Source: Cristatella mucedo (lineage: Eukaryota > Bryozoa > Phylactolaemata > Cristatellidae). Taken from it: DNA of 64,000 bases. The translations under genes and the position numbers were made by a program. Each line of letters opens with the position of its first letter. The stretch's first letter is position 1. The stretch is from NCBI GenBank assembly GCA_009760855.2, contig WPIO01000047.1, forward strand, positions 1,979,501 through 2,043,500, given 5' to 3'. Below the pieces are notes generated by a model, which had not been told where the DNA came from, did no database searches, and saw nothing but the letters and a program-made list of their open reading frames with translations. Below, piece by piece: positions 13,126 to 23,527 of this stretch.

Positions 13126-13262
13126 GAGTGAATTATATTGTTTTTGTTTAAACATTAAAATATCTATCGTCGAGTGAATTCTGTTTGTATTGTTTAACAT
13201 TAAAATATACATCGTCGAGCGAATTGTATTTGTATTGTTTTAAAATTAAAATACCTATCTTC
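13126..13262. repeat. Three tandem copies of a 45-46 base AT-rich unit
   Basis: Units start with GAGTGAATT or GAGCGAATT at 13126, 13172 and 13217. Each ends in ATTAAAATAT...ATC(G/T)TC. Units differ by point changes and one length change. No open frame runs through them. Confidence 0.85.
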
Positions 13263-14918
13263 CTCAAAAACTAGGCTACTGCATCTACTGGTCAGGCTAT
13301 CAATATTTTGAAACTCCCCTGTTATTGATTAGTCTCGGTCCAGATGTGAGGCTGTTACATCCAGAAAGCGATGAGCCACTACATCGATCGGTCAGAGTTT
13401 GAAGAACATAGCACTCTCGTTTAGTATCCATACCAGCGTAACATTACTTAAATTAACATTTCATCGTGCGTCATTGCTGAGTTAGATAATAATCAATAGC
13501 CGTATTCGATGGACATAACATCAAGAGGCTACTTGAACCCCCTTATTGATTGTAATATGTGCATGAATAAATTAGCAGCACCAGAAAAAATCATCACTTC
13601 TTTCTCAAAAGCGTCCGTTAAGATATGCGAGGCTTGCAAAGCAAACTAGTAATGCCTGTAGAGATTAAGAGACGCCGTGGAAACCTCATTTCACATGAAA
13701 GCATTGTATGAAATCCTATGAAGGTAAGGTGAGCAGTTACTGCTCTCCTAATTTAATTTCTTGCACAATATTAGCTAAAGTTTGAGATATAACGTTTTAA
13801 TCTATGTACATCTGATATTTTCACACGCTGGTAATGAGGGAAAGGGTGCAATGAACTTTGCGAGCCCTGCAGTTTAAAGAGAACCAACTGGCCACACGAG
13901 AAATTGCTACTTCTGAAGGTGAACAGCCCAAAAGGTCTAGCTGCAAAGTCTCGCCTCTCATCATGTATCTAAACATTACAGACTTCCCGGTGCGCCCCGT
14001 CTCGGCTGCTTCCTTGAGGGATGAGCGAGCTTAAGGAGCGAGAAGAAAGTAAGACTGCGAAGAAGACATTTCGGATGCAGTGTCAGATTGCACAGCTGCG
14101 GCTGAGGCAAGAAAGCTATACATCTACAGCGAGAAAAATCTCAACGATCTAATGAGCAGAAATTGTCTACACCATCACAACGATCTGATGAACAAACATT
14201 GGTCACGCCAAGTCTGATGCTGAATTTCTGTAATCGAGGCTCAATTAGTGAAACGTTTACGAAGGAAGTGGGAAACAAACAAATCGAAGGCGTCCCTTAC
14301 CTGTTTACAACTTCCAAGTACATTTTAATGTATAAATTATAATAATAATAATAACATAATTTAGATTATTCCACTGTTCTTTGTGACTAAATTTAAACTG
14401 AGGGACGCGATACGTCAGTTGTTATCAGAAACGGATTAATTTCTAGTCAAACGCGGTTCTGGTCTCTAAAGCAAAGATTTTAGAAAATATTGGTTATTCT
14501 TTAGATTTCTTAGGCTTGAGTCTTTTGACAATAATGCTCAACACTCAGGCATTGTAAATTGCAACATGGTAGTTATAAGCATACCAGAATTTTATTTACA
14601 TGCTTTCTCCCCATCAATTGGCTGTTTAATGATATGCATATTTGTTCAAGATCAAAAATATGGATGAAAAAGTACACCAATGAAAAAGCCGATTGCAGCG
14701 AACCTTAACTCTTCATGCAGAACTGCAATTTTAGGTAAATCACGGGAAACTGAGTAAAAAATTTAGCTTTGTATAAAAGCAGGCATAAGGAGGCACGTCA
14801 TACGATCAGCAATTTAAGTAGCCATGAGGTACGTCAGGCTCATCCAGTGCATAGTATCTCTCTGCAACTTCCCAACTTCACTGCTAGTATATACAAAATC
14901 TATGCTTGATTAATTTAC
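13263..14918. other. No gene recognised
   Basis: AT-rich spacer with multiple stops in all frames. A short AAT-repeat patch occurs near 14340. Nothing else can be assigned. Confidence 0.4.
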
Positions 14919-14939
14919 AATATATATATATATATATAC
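14919..14939. repeat. Short (TA)n tract
   Basis: About ten TA repeats immediately upstream of the truncated NeSL-like copy. Confidence 0.9.
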
Positions 14940-14964
14940 ACAGTATACGCAGTCTATGCCTGGT

Positions 14965-16340
14965 TATGTATGAGAGTCCGAAGGCCGTGCACGCCTCAAT
15001 CACCCTGCAAGGCAGGCAAATTCCCCAGCTGCCGGAGAACGAGTCTGTGGCCTACCTCGGATCCGCGCAGGGTCTCGGGCAGCCTGGGGCTGAAATAGAG
15101 AAGGCCTGCTCTTCCTTCGCGAGGAACATTAACCTTCTGCAGGCCAGCCTTCTCACCACTTGGTAAAAGCTTGGCGCCCTACGGACTTTCCTCCTGCAAC
15201 GGCTCAACTACCTTTCTTGGGCGTGGCTTGCGCCTAAGGCCGCCCTCCAGCCAGTCAAGTAGGCTCTCGTGGTGCTATATCGCTTCATGTTCGTTCTGCA
15301 GAAGTTTTCATCTTCGCATTTTCCGTTCGCGCTTCGCTCCACTGGCGGTCTATCGGCTTGGTCCTTTTTGGGACGAATGCCTCAACAATATGTGTCATGC
15401 AAGCCTGTCGCATTCTGTGGTCGCCCGACGCATGCGTCCGTCAAATCTCTCATCACCGCTGGGCAGAGCTGTGGCCAGCTTAGATGGCACTCAGTCGTCC
15501 GACGAGGAGCGTTCACGGGAGCTGACCCACGGCAGCATTCGGCCCTGGCAACAGGTTTCGGCCCGATCTCGCTGCTGTTGGACGAGTGCAAGTGCCTCAA
15601 GCGGCTCTTCTTCTGCTGCTGCCTTTCGCTGGCCGGCGGCCCTGAAGTGATGACCGCGATCCATCGACCCTGACGGCATCGAGCACTGGGTCTTGCCGCA
15701 AGTTGTTGCCACGAACCTGCGGCTGAACGTGCTGCCAGTGGCTGCTGCCAGAAGTCGGGCATACACCGGCCTAACTACCAGCTTCCGCCTCTGCCACACA
15801 GTGGAAGAGATTGCTTGGCACATGCTGAGCGACTGCCGGCCGATGCTGCATGCAATCACGGCCCAACAGAACCTGTTTCTGGGCCGCCTTATTTGAGCTC
15901 TTCGGGCCACCGCTCTCACGTGCATGTCGGCAGGCCGCGCCCTCCCGTTTGCCGGTGGTCCGGCTCCTAAAAGCCGGACCTGGTGATAGACAACGGCACC
16001 GCTATGGTAATCGTTGATGTGACGGTAACGTTCGAGAGTAGCGATGAAGCTCCGATAATGGCAGCCCGGAAAAGACCGATAAATATGCAGCCATTGCCCG
16101 GTCTTTCCTGACCGCTGGCTATCGGTCGGTGGTTGCGAGGTCCTTCGTGGTTGGGGTTCTCGGCAGCTGGTGGCCAAACAATGAAGCTTGGGTGGCGTAC
16201 GTAGGAATCCCACGCCCATAGAGAAGGGCATTGAGGCGTCTCTGACGCCATCGCCGGCTCGAAAGCCGTGTGGTCCCTGTTCGTGAACCGAGGGAGATCC
16301 GGATAGCACCCTCGACACCGGCAGGGTAGGGCACCACCGG
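14965..16340 (+). mobile_element. NeSL/R2-like LINE, 5'-truncated, divergent second copy
   Basis: This piece is collinear with about 40720-42150 of the larger element but clearly diverged. VAYLGSAQGL...GAEIEKA near 15050 matches HLYLGAHQGF...RAEVETA. LNVLPVAAARSR near 15725 matches LDLLPVAAARAR. WHMLSDCRPMLHAIT near 15820 matches the His/Cys half of the CCHC motif. KPDLVIDNGTAMVIVD near 15975 keeps the (K/R)PD-X12-D endonuclease signature. The first Cys pair of the CCHC is lost and many stops are present. The reverse transcriptase is absent. Long minus-strand frames over it (for example 275 codons ending at 15491) are shadows caused by high GC. Confidence 0.8.
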
Positions 16341-16381
16341 CTAATGTATAACTACTATTTAAAAATCATAAATACCCCTAT

Positions 16382-16409
16382 GTGTGCGTGCGTGCGTGCG
16401 TGCGTGCAT
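16382..16409. repeat. (TGCG)n microsatellite
   Basis: Six to seven GTGC/TGCG repeats, starting about 40 bases after the last recognisable NeSL-like sequence. Confidence 0.9.
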
Positions 16410-18020
16410 ACACTGTATATTCAGCAGCGGAGCCAACGTTTTAAAATAGGGTAAAACCTGCAAACTTTTGATTTAGATGCAGATGCATTTTTTTCCAGGT
16501 GGGAGAAGTTAAAACTGCAATTACTGAAAATCATGGCGCAAAATCAATTAACTCAGAAGTTGCTAATTTTAGTTGTATTAAAATACAATTGTCTGTTAGT
16601 AACGGCCGCGGGCGTAGGAATAGGGGCGGCCAAGCTCGCCTGGTAATGGATTAGGGCAAATGCCCTCCTGGCTCCACCGCAGTATACAATTATGCCTGTT
16701 AAGTATAATTTTAGGGATGCATTTAAGTATTTCCATAAATTTGTAAGTTATGTATGCTAACCTTAAATCTGTCTTCATTTTTATAAATACATATATCCAG
16801 TTCGGTAATTAGGAAAATTAATACTCTCGGTAAGCACTCTTGCATGTTATTATGCGTAGATTGCTTAACTTCAAACATTTTGAGTTGGATGTATATTCCA
16901 GCATGGTTACTGAGTAACAGTTTTTTAAGAAGTGCATGAAGAGATGTGCAAAGAGCGATGGATATAGAAACGTCGAAACAGATTGAAAATCTGAATGCCA
17001 GGAAGTACCCAACTTGGACAGCAGCAAATAGAAAAAAGAGTCGAGCGTGTAGAATAAATGCATGGCTACTCCAGAAAAATTAACCGCGCTGCAAAGAATA
17101 ATTTAATATGATAATTTAGAAAATTATTTTAAATTTTTCATAAATTTTCACTCCGGAAAAATTTTAATAATTTACAAATGAACGTAAGTAGTCGTCAATG
17201 CTAGGTTGGTGAATATTTAGGCCGCTTTCTAAAGAAACGTTAGAGTTTTCGCAGATTTTATAAGGCTACAGGATAGTATAAATACGTATATATAGACGTA
17301 TGGATGCACAGCATATATGTATATTGCTAATATCTCTACTAATTAAAACGAGAAATTACGTCCGTTCTTCAAGGGCAAGATGGCACACTTTCGTCACACG
17401 GCAAGATAGCGAAGCGTTGTCTTCCGTGACAATTCTACGACTACTTCTAGAATCATTCAGCGAAGCGAGTCCACAGGCAGTGAGCTCTCGTACTGTATAT
17501 TCTCGTAAAGGGACGTATTTAGTCATGCGGTACCGTTTCTGCACATATTTACTGTATCGATCGCCTCATTGTCAAATGTAATGCAATGTCTCTCCATCTG
17601 TAACTCAAAAAAAGCCAAACATAATATGAGAGTGTTACACAGGAGAATTTTCCACAGCTATCTCAAAGCCTAAAAGACTTTTGATAAGTATCCGATATCC
17701 AGAAGACTTTATCACACGCAACAAAGAAAATGGGAAAAATCGCTGAGTCAGTAGGTCAATTCGGGTCGAGAGTAGCATAAAAGTAGCAGCTTAAGACGGC
17801 TTGAAATGATGTCGACAGCAAGGGAGTAGATGTCGCTGTAGAAGGATTATTGTATTGAGTTCCGCAATCTATGAGCTGCAGAGAAAGAGCTTCTACTATC
17901 AAGGGTCTTTAAGCAGAGCAGCTAATTTATTACCCATAGAGTATGCAAGAGGAGGCTGAAAATGTAGGCTAAAAGCGGCGAAGCTGTTCAGCTACGTATG
18001 AAGGAGTCAAACAGTAGCGG
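16410..18020. other. Unassigned spacer with small ORFs
   Basis: Frames of 60-93 codons occur (for example plus 17300-17581) without recognisable motifs. No exon-like structure can be argued. Confidence 0.35.
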
Positions 18021-18236
18021 GCCTCGTGGGTTAGATATGCAGGTCGGCTCTATGTCCGTTGATCGTCCGGAAGCCATCAAAGATCCTTCAGCAAAGGAGA
18101 AATGTTGTTAACCTCTGGGATTTGTTAACCAGCCTGCAGCCCTATTCATCATCAGCTGCAGTGGCCTACTGGCTTTTTTGGTAGCCCAGCCAAAATGAAA
18201 TTGCAACAATGTAGCCAAGACAGAGCTACAAGCAAA
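18021..18236 (-). mobile_element. L2-C LINE 3' coding fragment
   Basis: On the minus strand it reads CNFILAGLPKKPVGHC, matching SRLDYCNSLLAGL.KKQLG of the copy at 7787-8594, and stops at the same 3' boundary. It directly abuts the GC-rich island, so its inner edge (about 18236) is a composition breakpoint. Confidence 0.65.
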
Positions 18237-18323
18237 GCGGCGCTATCACTGGCGCCTCGGCGGCCTCGAAGTTTACGCTGCCGTCGGAACGTCACGCTTG
18301 CATATGTCCACCGAAGGCGCCGG

Positions 18324-18350
18324 GCGAGCGGCCGGCTCTAGGCCGCTCGC
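18324..18350. repeat. Perfect 10-bp GC hairpin
   Basis: GCGAGCGGCC (18324-18333) pairs with GGCCGCTCGC (18341-18350) around a 7-base loop. It lies downstream of the 1082-codon minus-strand frame. A structured 3' UTR or terminator-like role is possible but only inferred. Confidence 0.6.
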
Positions 18351-18610
18351 TCGGCCTAGCACCGGCCTTGGCGAGGAGAACCGGAGCTTCCGAATTCCTC
18401 TGGCCCGTCCAATGATCGCGCGCGCGCGAGCGACTGAACACCTTTGAACCGACTGAACGCCGCTACGGCTCGATTGAACGTGCTATATTGCCGCGTGCTG
18501 TAGGACAGCGGCTGAGCGCTCAAGGCATTAAACGACGCCGATCTTCAACAGCGAAAGTTTCGCAGACGCGGCAACCGGAGCGGCAGTGAAAGCGGCGGCT
18601 ATTGCCTGGA

Positions 18611-18827
18611 TTACTTCCACAGCTCAGCCACTGCTGACGGCCGTCTCAGCTTCGCTACCCCATGCGCGCGCTTTTGATCGATGCTATGGCAGATCGGAGG
18701 AACCCGGTAAAGCGCCGCAGCCTCATCTATAGCGGGAGAGCACTGATAGCATTCACAGTAGGCTGTCGCAGTCGTCATTCGCTTCGTCCGATTGGCGAGA
18801 GGGGCGGCGACCGCAGCGGCGACGGAG
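18611..18827 (-). pseudogene. Out-of-frame tenth repeat of the 1082-codon gene
   Basis: In the neighbouring frame the repeat resumes: VAAPLANRTKRM, then IDEAAALYRVPP, then HSIDQKRAHG, and stops at 18611-18613. A further shift would restore EAETAVS. So the array once continued at least one unit beyond the present stop codon. The cause is GACGGAGAGC (18821-18830), where other units have GACGGAAGC. Confidence 0.6.
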
Positions 18828-21504
18828 AGCGGCGGCAGCTGTCGCCTGGAGAGCTACGGCAGCGCCTCCATGGCTGACGCTGCCCCACACACGCTGTTGA
18901 CCAATAGTACGGCTCGGAGGAACCAGGTAGATCGCCTCAGCTTCATCTGTAGCGGCTGCGCGCGGACCGTATTCAGCAGCGGCAGTCGCAGACGCCATTA
19001 GTTTCGTTGGTTTTGCGACAGGGATGGCGATCGGAGCAGCGACGGAAGCGGCTACTGTCAACTGGAGAGCTTCTGCAGCGCCGCCGTGGCTGACGGTCGT
19101 CTCCTCTTTGCCGCCCCGTGCACGCTGTTGACCGACGCTATGATTTGTAGGAACCAGGTAAATCGCCTCAGCTTCATCTGTAGCGGCTGAGCGCGAACAG
19201 TATTCAGGAGCGCCTGTCGCAGACGCCATTATTTTCGTTGGTTTGGTGAAAGAGATGGAGACCTGAGCGGCGACGGAAGCAGTGGCGGTCACCTGGAGAG
19301 CTTCTGCAGCGCCGCCATGGCTGACGACCGTCTCCTCTTCGCCGCCCCACGCACGCTGTTGACCGATGCTACTACTAGGAGAAACTTGGTGGATCGCCGC
19401 GGCCTCATCTATAGCATCCGAACTCAGGTAGTATTTAGTGGGGGATGTCTCATTTTCCGTCAGTTTTGTCGGGTTGGTGGCAGGGACGGGGTCGGAGTCT
19501 TCAGCTGTCACCTGGGGAGCTTCTGCAGCGCCACCATGGCTGACGGCCGTCTTTGCTTCACTGCCACGAACTCGCTGTTGATCGATGCTACGCCTCGGAG
19601 GAACCTGGTAGATCGGCGCAGCCTCATCTATAGCAGCTGCGCGCGGACAGTATTCAGGAGCGGTTGTCGCAGTCGCCATTAGTTTCGTTGGTTTGGCGTT
19701 AGGGACGGAGACCGGAACGGCGACGGAAGCGGCGGCTATCACCTGGAGAGCTCCCTCAGCGCCGACGCGGCTGATGCTCGTCTCAGCTTTGCTACTCAAC
19801 GCGAGCTGTTGACTGACGAGACGATTCGAGGGAACCAGGTAGATCGCCTCAGCTGCATCTTTAACGGAGGAGCGCGGATAGAAATCGGCGGCGGTTGCAG
19901 CAGACGCCATTAGTTTCGTCGGTTTGGCGACAGGGATGGCGACCGCAGTGGTTAGGGAAACGACGGCTGTCAACTTCTGAGCTTCCGCAGCGCCTCCAAG
20001 GCTGACCGCCGTCTCCCCTTCGCCAGCCCAGGCACGCTGTCGACCGATGCTACTACTCGGAGGAGCGTGGCAGACTGCCGCAGCCTCGTCTATAGAAGCC
20101 GAGTATGAGCAGTATTTAGCGGCTGCTGTCGCAGTCGGTATTAGTTTCGTCGGGTTGTTCACAGGGACGATGATAGATGCCTTGGGTGTCGCCTCGAGAG
20201 CTTCCGCAGCGCTGACGCAGCTGACGGCCGTCCCAGCTTCGCCGCCCCACGTGCGCTGTCGATCGATGCTACGGCAGATCGGGGGAACCTGGTAAATCGC
20301 CGCAGCCTCATCTGTAGCAGCCGAGCGCAGATAGTATCCAGTGGCTGCTGTCTCCATTCCTTGTCTTGGTTTGGTGACAGGGACAGCGATCGCAGTGACG
20401 ACGGAAGCGGCAGCAGTTACCTGGACGGCTTCCTCAGTGCTGACACGGCCGACGGCCGTCTCGGCTTTGCTGCCCAACGTACGCTGTTGACCGATGCTAC
20501 GACTCGAGGGAACCAGGTAGATCGCCTCAGCTTCATCTGCAGCAGCCGAGCGCGGATGGTATTTAGCGGTGGCTGTCGCAGTTTCCATTCGTTTCGTCGG
20601 GTTGGCGACAGGTATTGAGATCGGGGCGGCGACAGAAGCTGCGGCTGTCGTCTGGTGAGCATCAGCAGAGCCGCAGCAGCTGACGTTCGTCTCCGCTTCG
20701 TCGCCCATTGCGAGCTGGTGACTGACGCAATGGCTCGGAGAAACTCGGTAGATCGCCGCAGCTTTATCCATAGCAGCCGAGCGCTGATAGCATTCAACGG
20801 CGGCTGCCGCAGTTGCCGCAAAGTTTGAAGTGACGACGACAGGATCAAAGGCAGAGGCGGTAGCGGATGCGGCGGCAGACGCGGCCGCTATCGCCTGCCG
20901 AGCGTGCAAAGTGTCGCCGCTTGTGATGCGGCGGAAAGAGAGCGAATCGGCCTCGTAGCACAGCATCGGATCGCCATCGGTCGCCGCCGTCACCGCCGTG
21001 CTGCAGCCAGCCGACTGCAGGTGCCGATCTCCAACGGCCGTCTTCGTCGACGCTCGGCGCGCGGTAGCGGCCGCGTCGTCGTCGGCTGCTACTCCGCTGC
21101 CGCAGCCTGCCGCGCCTTCCTCGACAGAGCGCAGACTGGCGGTGGCGCGGCTGCGGCGCAGCGACAGGGCGCGCTCTAGCTCGCTCGCGAAGGCGTCGCG
21201 CATCAGTGGAGCGGCGGCTCGGCCGGCGCCGCTCGTCGGTCGCGAGCACGGAGCTGGAGGCTCGCCGCAAGCGCTCGCCGAGGGATGCGCCTGCGGCGAC
21301 GGTGGCGGTGCTGTGGAGGCGCCTGCAACGACGGCGGCGCGGGGCTGCGTTTCGAGCGCCGAGAAGCCACGGCCAGCCGAATCTCGGGCGGCGGCAGCGG
21401 CGCTCGTCGCGCCGCCGCCGCCGCCGCCGCCGCTGTCGCCGCGATCGCGGTACCGCTCGCATCCGGCTCGGTTGCTGGCTGCGGCGAAGCGGCGGCGGCC
21501 TCTT

Positions 21505-21550
<46 letters not shown>

Positions 21551-22001
21551 CGCAGCGCCCGCTAGGCTCGCTCGGCGTGCGCCCGGCGCCCGCGGCAGGG
21601 AGCCCGCGCTTGGAGGCGGCCGCGTCGGCGGCCGCCTTCGCGCATGAGCTTGTCGCGTTTTCGTGCAGCGTCAGGATTTTCGCGCGCGTCGCCTCGATGC
21701 GGCCGCCCTCGCCTCTGTCGCTCGCCCGATGAGACGCCAGTGGTTCGAAGTCTTCCGGTCGCGCGGCGGCAGCCTCACCGGGAAGCGCGCACTTCTGCCT
21801 AGAAGTGCCTATCGATCGGAGCCCGTTAGTGGACGGCCATTGAACGCCGTCTTCGAGCGAAGCAGCTTCGCCGCCGTCGGCGTGCTCGCGCTTCGAAGGC
21901 GGGGCTTTCGGTTGATTTGATGGCAGAGACTTCGCTTTCCGAGACGACTTGCCTTCGACGCTGTGCTTGCGCCGCAGCAGGCGTTTGAAAGAGCGGAACA
22001 T
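18753..22001 (-). CDS. 1082-residue repeat protein (candidate host gene)
   Basis: Function not recognised. The frame is open for 3.2 kb. The N-terminus is strongly basic (FRSFKRLLRRKHS). Residues about 35-400 are Ala/Gly/Arg/Ser-rich and predicted disordered, with Gly runs of 12 and 7 encoded by CCG repeats on the plus strand. From about residue 402 there are nine imperfect repeats of 72-78 residues, each showing DEA.AIY.VPP, then SIGQQR.WGGEAETAVS, GGAAEALQVTA.AS and IPVAKPTKLM. Length differences between units are whole codons, which favours coding constraint. No signal peptide or membrane segment is seen. The ATG at 21999-22001 was chosen because a splice-acceptor-like site lies eight bases upstream. 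The last about 25 residues (LRRRCGRRPSR...) are off-frame relative to the repeats because of a one-base insertion near 18826. High GC alone can keep frames open, so expression needs proof. Confidence 0.55.
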
Positions 22002-22009
22002 GCGTCCTG

Positions 22010-22036
22010 CTGAAAGAAAGGTAAAGACACGCTAAT
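22010..22036 (-). promoter_or_regulatory. Candidate 3' splice site upstream of the repeat-protein ATG
   Basis: On the minus strand the sequence reads TCTTTACCTTTCTTTCAG followed by CAGGACGCATG. A pyrimidine tract ending in CAG, eight bases before the ATG (AG at 22010-22011), is a good acceptor. It could receive a 5' UTR exon or, in lineages that do this, a trans-spliced leader. No matching donor was identified. Confidence 0.45.
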
Positions 22037-22987
22037 GATGACAGACGAGCGTGCTAATGACGACAGAAGAGAGCGGTGAGACTGGCAGGCGCGCGCATGC
22101 CCGTGGTGTCGCTGGTGCTGACGGCTAAGCTGGAGCTGTGCACCGAAGAGAGGGAGTGAGAGCTGCAATGGCAGATGACCAGCGTCCGATATAGTCATCG
22201 ACAGCAGCTGACCTCCTGATCAGCGGTAGCATACTCTGGTGGAACCGTTTGAATTTTAATTTTGTAGGATTAGAGGCTCAAGTATGTAGGAGCAAACGTG
22301 TTAAATTCACTAACGTAGATACCAATCTATATAACAATTTATTAAATGATTAACAGCTTCGGTAATAGAATCGAGCAAGCCCTTCGGTCAAAGAAAACTC
22401 GCACAGCCTCTATGCATTAGGAAATCAACAGTGAAATGCGCCCGCGAATGCAACAGATCAAGCAAACCTTTATAAATAACACTAAAGTTCTATAAGCTCG
22501 TCACCCTATTGAAATGATTTCGACGCTTTTTGGAATTATTAAAGCCCTTCGGACATTTAATCTGCATTAAACATTAACCCTAGTGCTGTAAAGGCTCTTT
22601 TTTAAACATTCAGAGTGAAGGGGATGATATTACACTCTTATAAAAAGCTTCGACGATCTGAATCGTATTTCGATCCGCTGATTTTACATTGCATCTTAAA
22701 TGACTGACTTAGTCCAAACAGGCTTTGACAGAGATGCCGTGAGCACGTAAAATTTCTTTGGAAAAAATCAAAATAAAATTTCCATAAGCAGTTCGTTGCG
22801 TTTTGCAAAAACTATAAATTCAGCCACACCATTAGCCTGTTTCCAAATACCGCGGAAAGTAAATACTCAAAATTTCTGTAGGTACGCATGAATAGAGGGC
22901 CAAGACCCAGTAGCAACGGAAACCATCTCGGAAGCAATGTCACTCAGCCTGCGTTAATATTAAAGCTGCTAGCTGTGTTCCTAGGGC
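22037..22987. other. Flank of the GC island, then AT-rich spacer
   Basis: GC-rich to about 22210, possibly promoter or 5' UTR of the minus-strand gene. On the minus strand the words GTCATTAGCACGC and ATCATTAGCGTGT form a short direct repeat. From 22230 on it is AT-rich with no recognised feature. Confidence 0.35.
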
Positions 22988-22998
22988 TATATATACAC

Positions 22999-23034
<36 letters not shown>

Positions 23035-23047
23035 ATATATACATGTT

Positions 23048-23086
<39 letters not shown>

Positions 23087-23121
23087 ATATATATATATAT
23101 ATGTTTGTGTGTATATATATT
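22988..23121. repeat. Compound TA/TG microsatellite
   Basis: Blocks of (TA)n, (GT)n and ATGTATGTAT alternate over about 130 bases. The Tyr/Ile/Val-rich frames across it are artefacts. Confidence 0.95.
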
Positions 23122-23156
23122 ATATGCGAGCTTGTGTAGCTGAGATTTACAGAAGA

Positions 23157-23527
23157 TTAATACTAATAATACATTTGATATGGCCCTCTCAGAGAACTCA
23201 ATAATTTTCTGGGCACTTTACATTTTCTGCAAAAGAAGTACGATCGAATGGCTAGTGTTAGGTTTTTCTTTTAATAACAAGAATAACATGGTTAGCGGCG
23301 ACATGCACAGGGTCAGCATGCAAATACTGTTAGTTGCAGCATGCACAGTGTCAGCACGAATAAGCACCAGAAGGAAGAATCACATGGACCCACTAAATGT
23401 TGTGATAAATAGATGCGTTATAAGTTCCTTTTTAAATGTGGTCAAGTCAGGGGATGTCGTGATCCAAGTCAGAAGTGAGTTCCAGGCTTTGGTAGCATAC
23501 GAACTAAAGGCACGGCGCCAACCGGCG
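23157..23527 (-). mobile_element. L2-A LINE 3' end, minus strand
   Basis: Begins with the TAATACTAATAATA tail and the degenerate GCCCTCTCAGAGAACTCAAT stem. It runs through the 3' UTR (GGTCAGCATGCAAAT, GCATGCACAGTGTCAGCACG) into the coding C-terminus (GTGGTCAAGTCAGGGGATG). It lies back-to-back with the plus-strand copy that follows, forming an inverted pair. Confidence 0.8.

Noticed and set aside
15491-16318. 275-codon minus-strand frame
   Set aside because: Shadow of the NeSL-like element on the plus strand, whose motifs (KPD-X12-D, His/Cys) are recognisable; open only because of high GC.
20845-21732. 205- and 244-codon frames in the GC-rich island (both strands)
   Set aside because: Arg/Ala/Pro-rich readings of the same DNA as the 1082-codon frame, without the repeat structure that supports that frame.
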